From positions 18,076-65,928 of the forward strand of contig NZ_BMRJ01000006.1 in assembly GCF_014648575.1 (NCBI RefSeq): a stretch of 47,853 nucleotides of DNA, in the 5' to 3' direction. Origin of the DNA: Agromyces mediolanus. Lineage in GTDB: Bacteria; Actinomycetota; Actinomycetes; Actinomycetales; Microbacteriaceae. Below the pieces are notes generated by a model. The model was not told the DNA's origin. It worked only from the letters and a program-made list of their open reading frames with translations, and did no database searches. A program made the translations under genes and the position numbers. Within the stretch, counting starts at the first letter, position 1, and each line of letters begins with the position of its first letter. Shown piece after piece: positions 46,083 to 47,853 of the stretch.

Positions 46083-46742
46083 CTAGCGCCGCAGCACCTT
46101 GCGGGCCAGCCAGTTGCCGAGGTACTGCACGATCTGCACGAACACGATGATGAGCAGCACCGCGGCCCAGGTCACGATCGGCTCGAACTGCCGGTAGCCG
46201 TAGAGCTGGGCGAAGTAGCCGAGGCCGCCGCCGCCGAGGAAACCGGCCATCGCCGACATGTCGATCACCGCGACGATGATGAAGGTGTAGCCGAGGATCA
46301 GCGGCCCGAGCGCCTCGCCGATGACGACCGTGGTGAGGATGCGCCACGGCCCGGCGCCCATCGATCGGGCCGCCTCGATGACGCCCGGCTTCACGGTGAG
46401 CAGGTTCTGCTCGACGATGCGGCCGATCGCGAAGGAGGCCGCGAGCGAGAGGGCGAACACGGCGGCGTTCGTGCCGATCCCGATGCCGATGACGGCGCGG
46501 GTGAGCGGCTGCACCGCGGCGATGAAGATGATGAACGGGATCGGCCGGAAGAAGTTGATGAGCACGTTCAGCACGTTGTTCACGACGGTGTTCGGCAGCA
46601 GCCCGCCCTTGCGCGTGACGTAGAGGCCGATGCCGAGCACGAGGCCCGCGAGCCCGCCGAACAGCATGGTGAAGAACACCATGTAGAGGGTCTCGCCGGC
46701 GGCGGTCCAGAACTCGGGCCCGAGGTCGATGAGCTTGTCCAT
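46083..46742 (-). CDS. metI: Methionine ABC transporter permease MetI
   Basis: A 219-residue permease with about five to six helices and the ATPase-contact motif EAARSMGAGPWRILTTVV. Together with MetN it imports methionine. The start overlaps the metN stop by one base (TGATG). The binding protein metQ is not after it, since aztD converges there; it may lie upstream beyond the right edge. Confidence 0.93.
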   Translation of the reverse strand: MDKLIDLGPEFWTAAGETLYMVFFTMLFGGLAGLVLGIGLYVTRKGGLLPNTVVNNVLNVLINFFRPIPFIIFIAAVQPLTRAVIGIGIGTNAAVFALSLAASFAIGRIVEQNLLTVKPGVIEAARSMGAGPWRILTTVVIGEALGPLILGYTFIIVAVIDMSAMAGFLGGGGLGYFAQLYGYRQFEPIVTWAAVLLIIVFVQIVQYLGNWLARKVLRR

Positions 46743-47803
46743 CAGCGGGCCTCCCCGTTCTGCGCGCCGTCCCCGACGGGCGGCTCGGTGACCGCCACGA
46801 GCTCCCCGATGCGGGCGAGCGCCCGGTCGATCGCGGCTTCCTCACCGCGGATCGCGAGCGTGAGGTGGCCGAAGGCGCGACCGCGGATGTCGTTGATGCC
46901 GCCGTACACGAGCTCGAACTCGAGCCCGGCCTGGGCGAGCTCGACGAAGACGCGGGCCTGCGAGGCATCCCCGTCGCGGAAGGAGAACGTCGCGATCCGG
47001 CCTGGGTGCCGCTCGCGCAGCACCGCGAGCTCCGCCGGGGACGGCACCCCCTGCACGACGGTCGAGACGAACTTGCGGGAGGAGGCGTGCTGCGGGTCGG
47101 AGAAGACGTCGAAGACGTCGCCCTGCTCGATGACCCGGCCGCCGTCCATCACGGCGACCTTCGTCGCGATCGACTGGATGACGTCCATCTCGTGCGTGAT
47201 CACGACCATGGTGACGCCGTACTCCTCGTTCACGCGCTTCAGCAGCGCGAGCACCTCCTGCGTCGTCTCGGGGTCGAGCGCGCTCGTCGCCTCGTCGGCG
47301 AGCAGGATCCGCGGGCGGGTGGCGAGCGCCCGCGCGATGCCGACGCGCTGCTTCTGTCCGCCCGAGAGCTGGTCCGGGTAGGCGCGCGCCTTGTCGGCGA
47401 GCCCGACGAAGTCGAGCAGTTCCTGCACGCGCGCGGTGATCTCCGCCTTGCCCCAGCCGGCGACCTTCAACGGGTAGGCGACGTTCTGCGCCACGGTCTT
47501 CGCCTCGAAGAGGTTGAACTGCTGGAAGATCATGCCGATGCCGAGCCGCACGGCGCGGAGCTCCCGCTCCGGCAGCCCGGTGATCGCGCGGCCGTCGATC
47601 GTGACGGTGCCCTCGGTCACGGGCTCGAGCGCGTTGATCAGCCGCACGAGCGTGGACTTGCCCGCGCCCGAGTAGCCGATGATGCCGGTGACCTCGCCGG
47701 CCTCGATCTCGAGGCTGACGTCGTCGACGGCGACGATGCGCGGGGCGCCCCGCTCGGGCGATGGGTACGACTTGCTGACGTTCGCGAGGCTCACGATGGC
47801 CAT
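46742..47803 (-). CDS. metN: Methionine ABC transporter ATP-binding protein MetN
   Basis: A 353-residue ATPase: Walker A GYSGAGKSTLVRLINALE (about 43-60), Q-loop IFQQFNLFEAKTVAQNV, signature LSGGQKQR, Walker B ILLADEATSALDP. The C-terminal NIL domain (about 265-335) binds methionine and inhibits uptake when it is plentiful; it is present and complete. A GGAGGA site precedes the ATG at 47803. The remaining 50 bases to the window edge hold no gene start. Confidence 0.96.
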   Translation of the reverse strand: MAIVSLANVSKSYPSPERGAPRIVAVDDVSLEIEAGEVTGIIGYSGAGKSTLVRLINALEPVTEGTVTIDGRAITGLPERELRAVRLGIGMIFQQFNLFEAKTVAQNVAYPLKVAGWGKAEITARVQELLDFVGLADKARAYPDQLSGGQKQRVGIARALATRPRILLADEATSALDPETTQEVLALLKRVNEEYGVTMVVITHEMDVIQSIATKVAVMDGGRVIEQGDVFDVFSDPQHASSRKFVSTVVQGVPSPAELAVLRERHPGRIATFSFRDGDASQARVFVELAQAGLEFELVYGGINDIRGRAFGHLTLAIRGEEAAIDRALARIGELVAVTEPPVGDGAQNGEAR

Positions 47804-47853
47804 GCGGTTCCTCCTCGGGTGCGGCGCGGGAACGCGCCGACGGCTCCCGGGCG

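Overview
The window is a continuous piece of a GC-rich (by eye about 70% G+C) actinobacterial chromosome. Gene content points to the family Microbacteriaceae: a RamB-like acetate regulator beside GTP-dependent PEP carboxykinase, a mycosin-like protease beside DUF501 and FtsB, and a mazG-hisS-eno-ftsB order. Many genes appear to be leaderless, with a TAnnnT hexamer 6-7 bases before the start codon. No phage, insertion sequence, integrase or CRISPR array was seen. This is ordinary core chromosome with a few accessory-looking cassettes.

Layout, left to right. 1-2814: minus-strand sulfur/siroheme genes (sirohydrochlorin chelatase, then sulfite/nitrite reductase, then a 28-codon ORF and the first codons of a gene leaving the window). 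2885-4768: an exporter-type ABC protein. 4769-5105: a gene-free convergent gap packed with hairpins. 5106-8565: pckG and a divergent RamB-like regulator. 8629-10100: lemA-htpX. 10258-12501: a TetR-ABC ATPase-permease operon. 12498-17218: a minus-strand cassette of TetR, MFS transporter, PLP fold-III enzyme and FAD-linked oxidase. 17331-18257: a Ppx/GppA phosphatase. 18338-18411: an unusual tRNA with anticodon UAA. 18502-26157: a minus-strand housekeeping run (mazG, hisS, eno, ftsB, DUF501, mycosin, NDH-2). 26196-28515: lysE, then divergent nhaA with a coupled small gene. 28682-34612: mfd, rnhA, pth and rplY. 34945-37722: gnd, two DUF202 proteins and a small membrane protein. 37757-42551: HTH protein, acyl-CoA ligase, prs, glmU and tRNA-Gln on the minus strand. 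42666-44686: MarR, an alpha/beta hydrolase and a WYL regulator. 44759-46039: an AztD-like zinc metallochaperone behind a Zur-box promoter. 46083-47803: metI and metN.

Functional links. The chelatase makes the siroheme that the neighbouring reductase needs. The RamB-like protein shares a palindrome-rich promoter region with pckG. glmU, prs, pth, rplY and mfd form the usual actinobacterial cell-envelope/translation/repair neighbourhood, here interrupted by gnd and the DUF202 pair. eno, ftsB, DUF501 and the mycosin form one directional run, the last three overlapping by 4 bases.

The most interesting points are a Zur-like box lying exactly in the promoter spacer of aztD; a short-variable-arm tRNA(UAA) whose 3' acceptor strand is followed by a heptamer array copying that strand; a tRNA-Gln that ends one base before the glmU start; a coupled four-gene metabolic cassette of unknown substrate; and a strongly recurrent GGATGCC heptamer across the window. 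I found nothing I could call a wholly new biological system. The cassette at 12498-17218 and the tRNA/heptamer locus are the best candidates.
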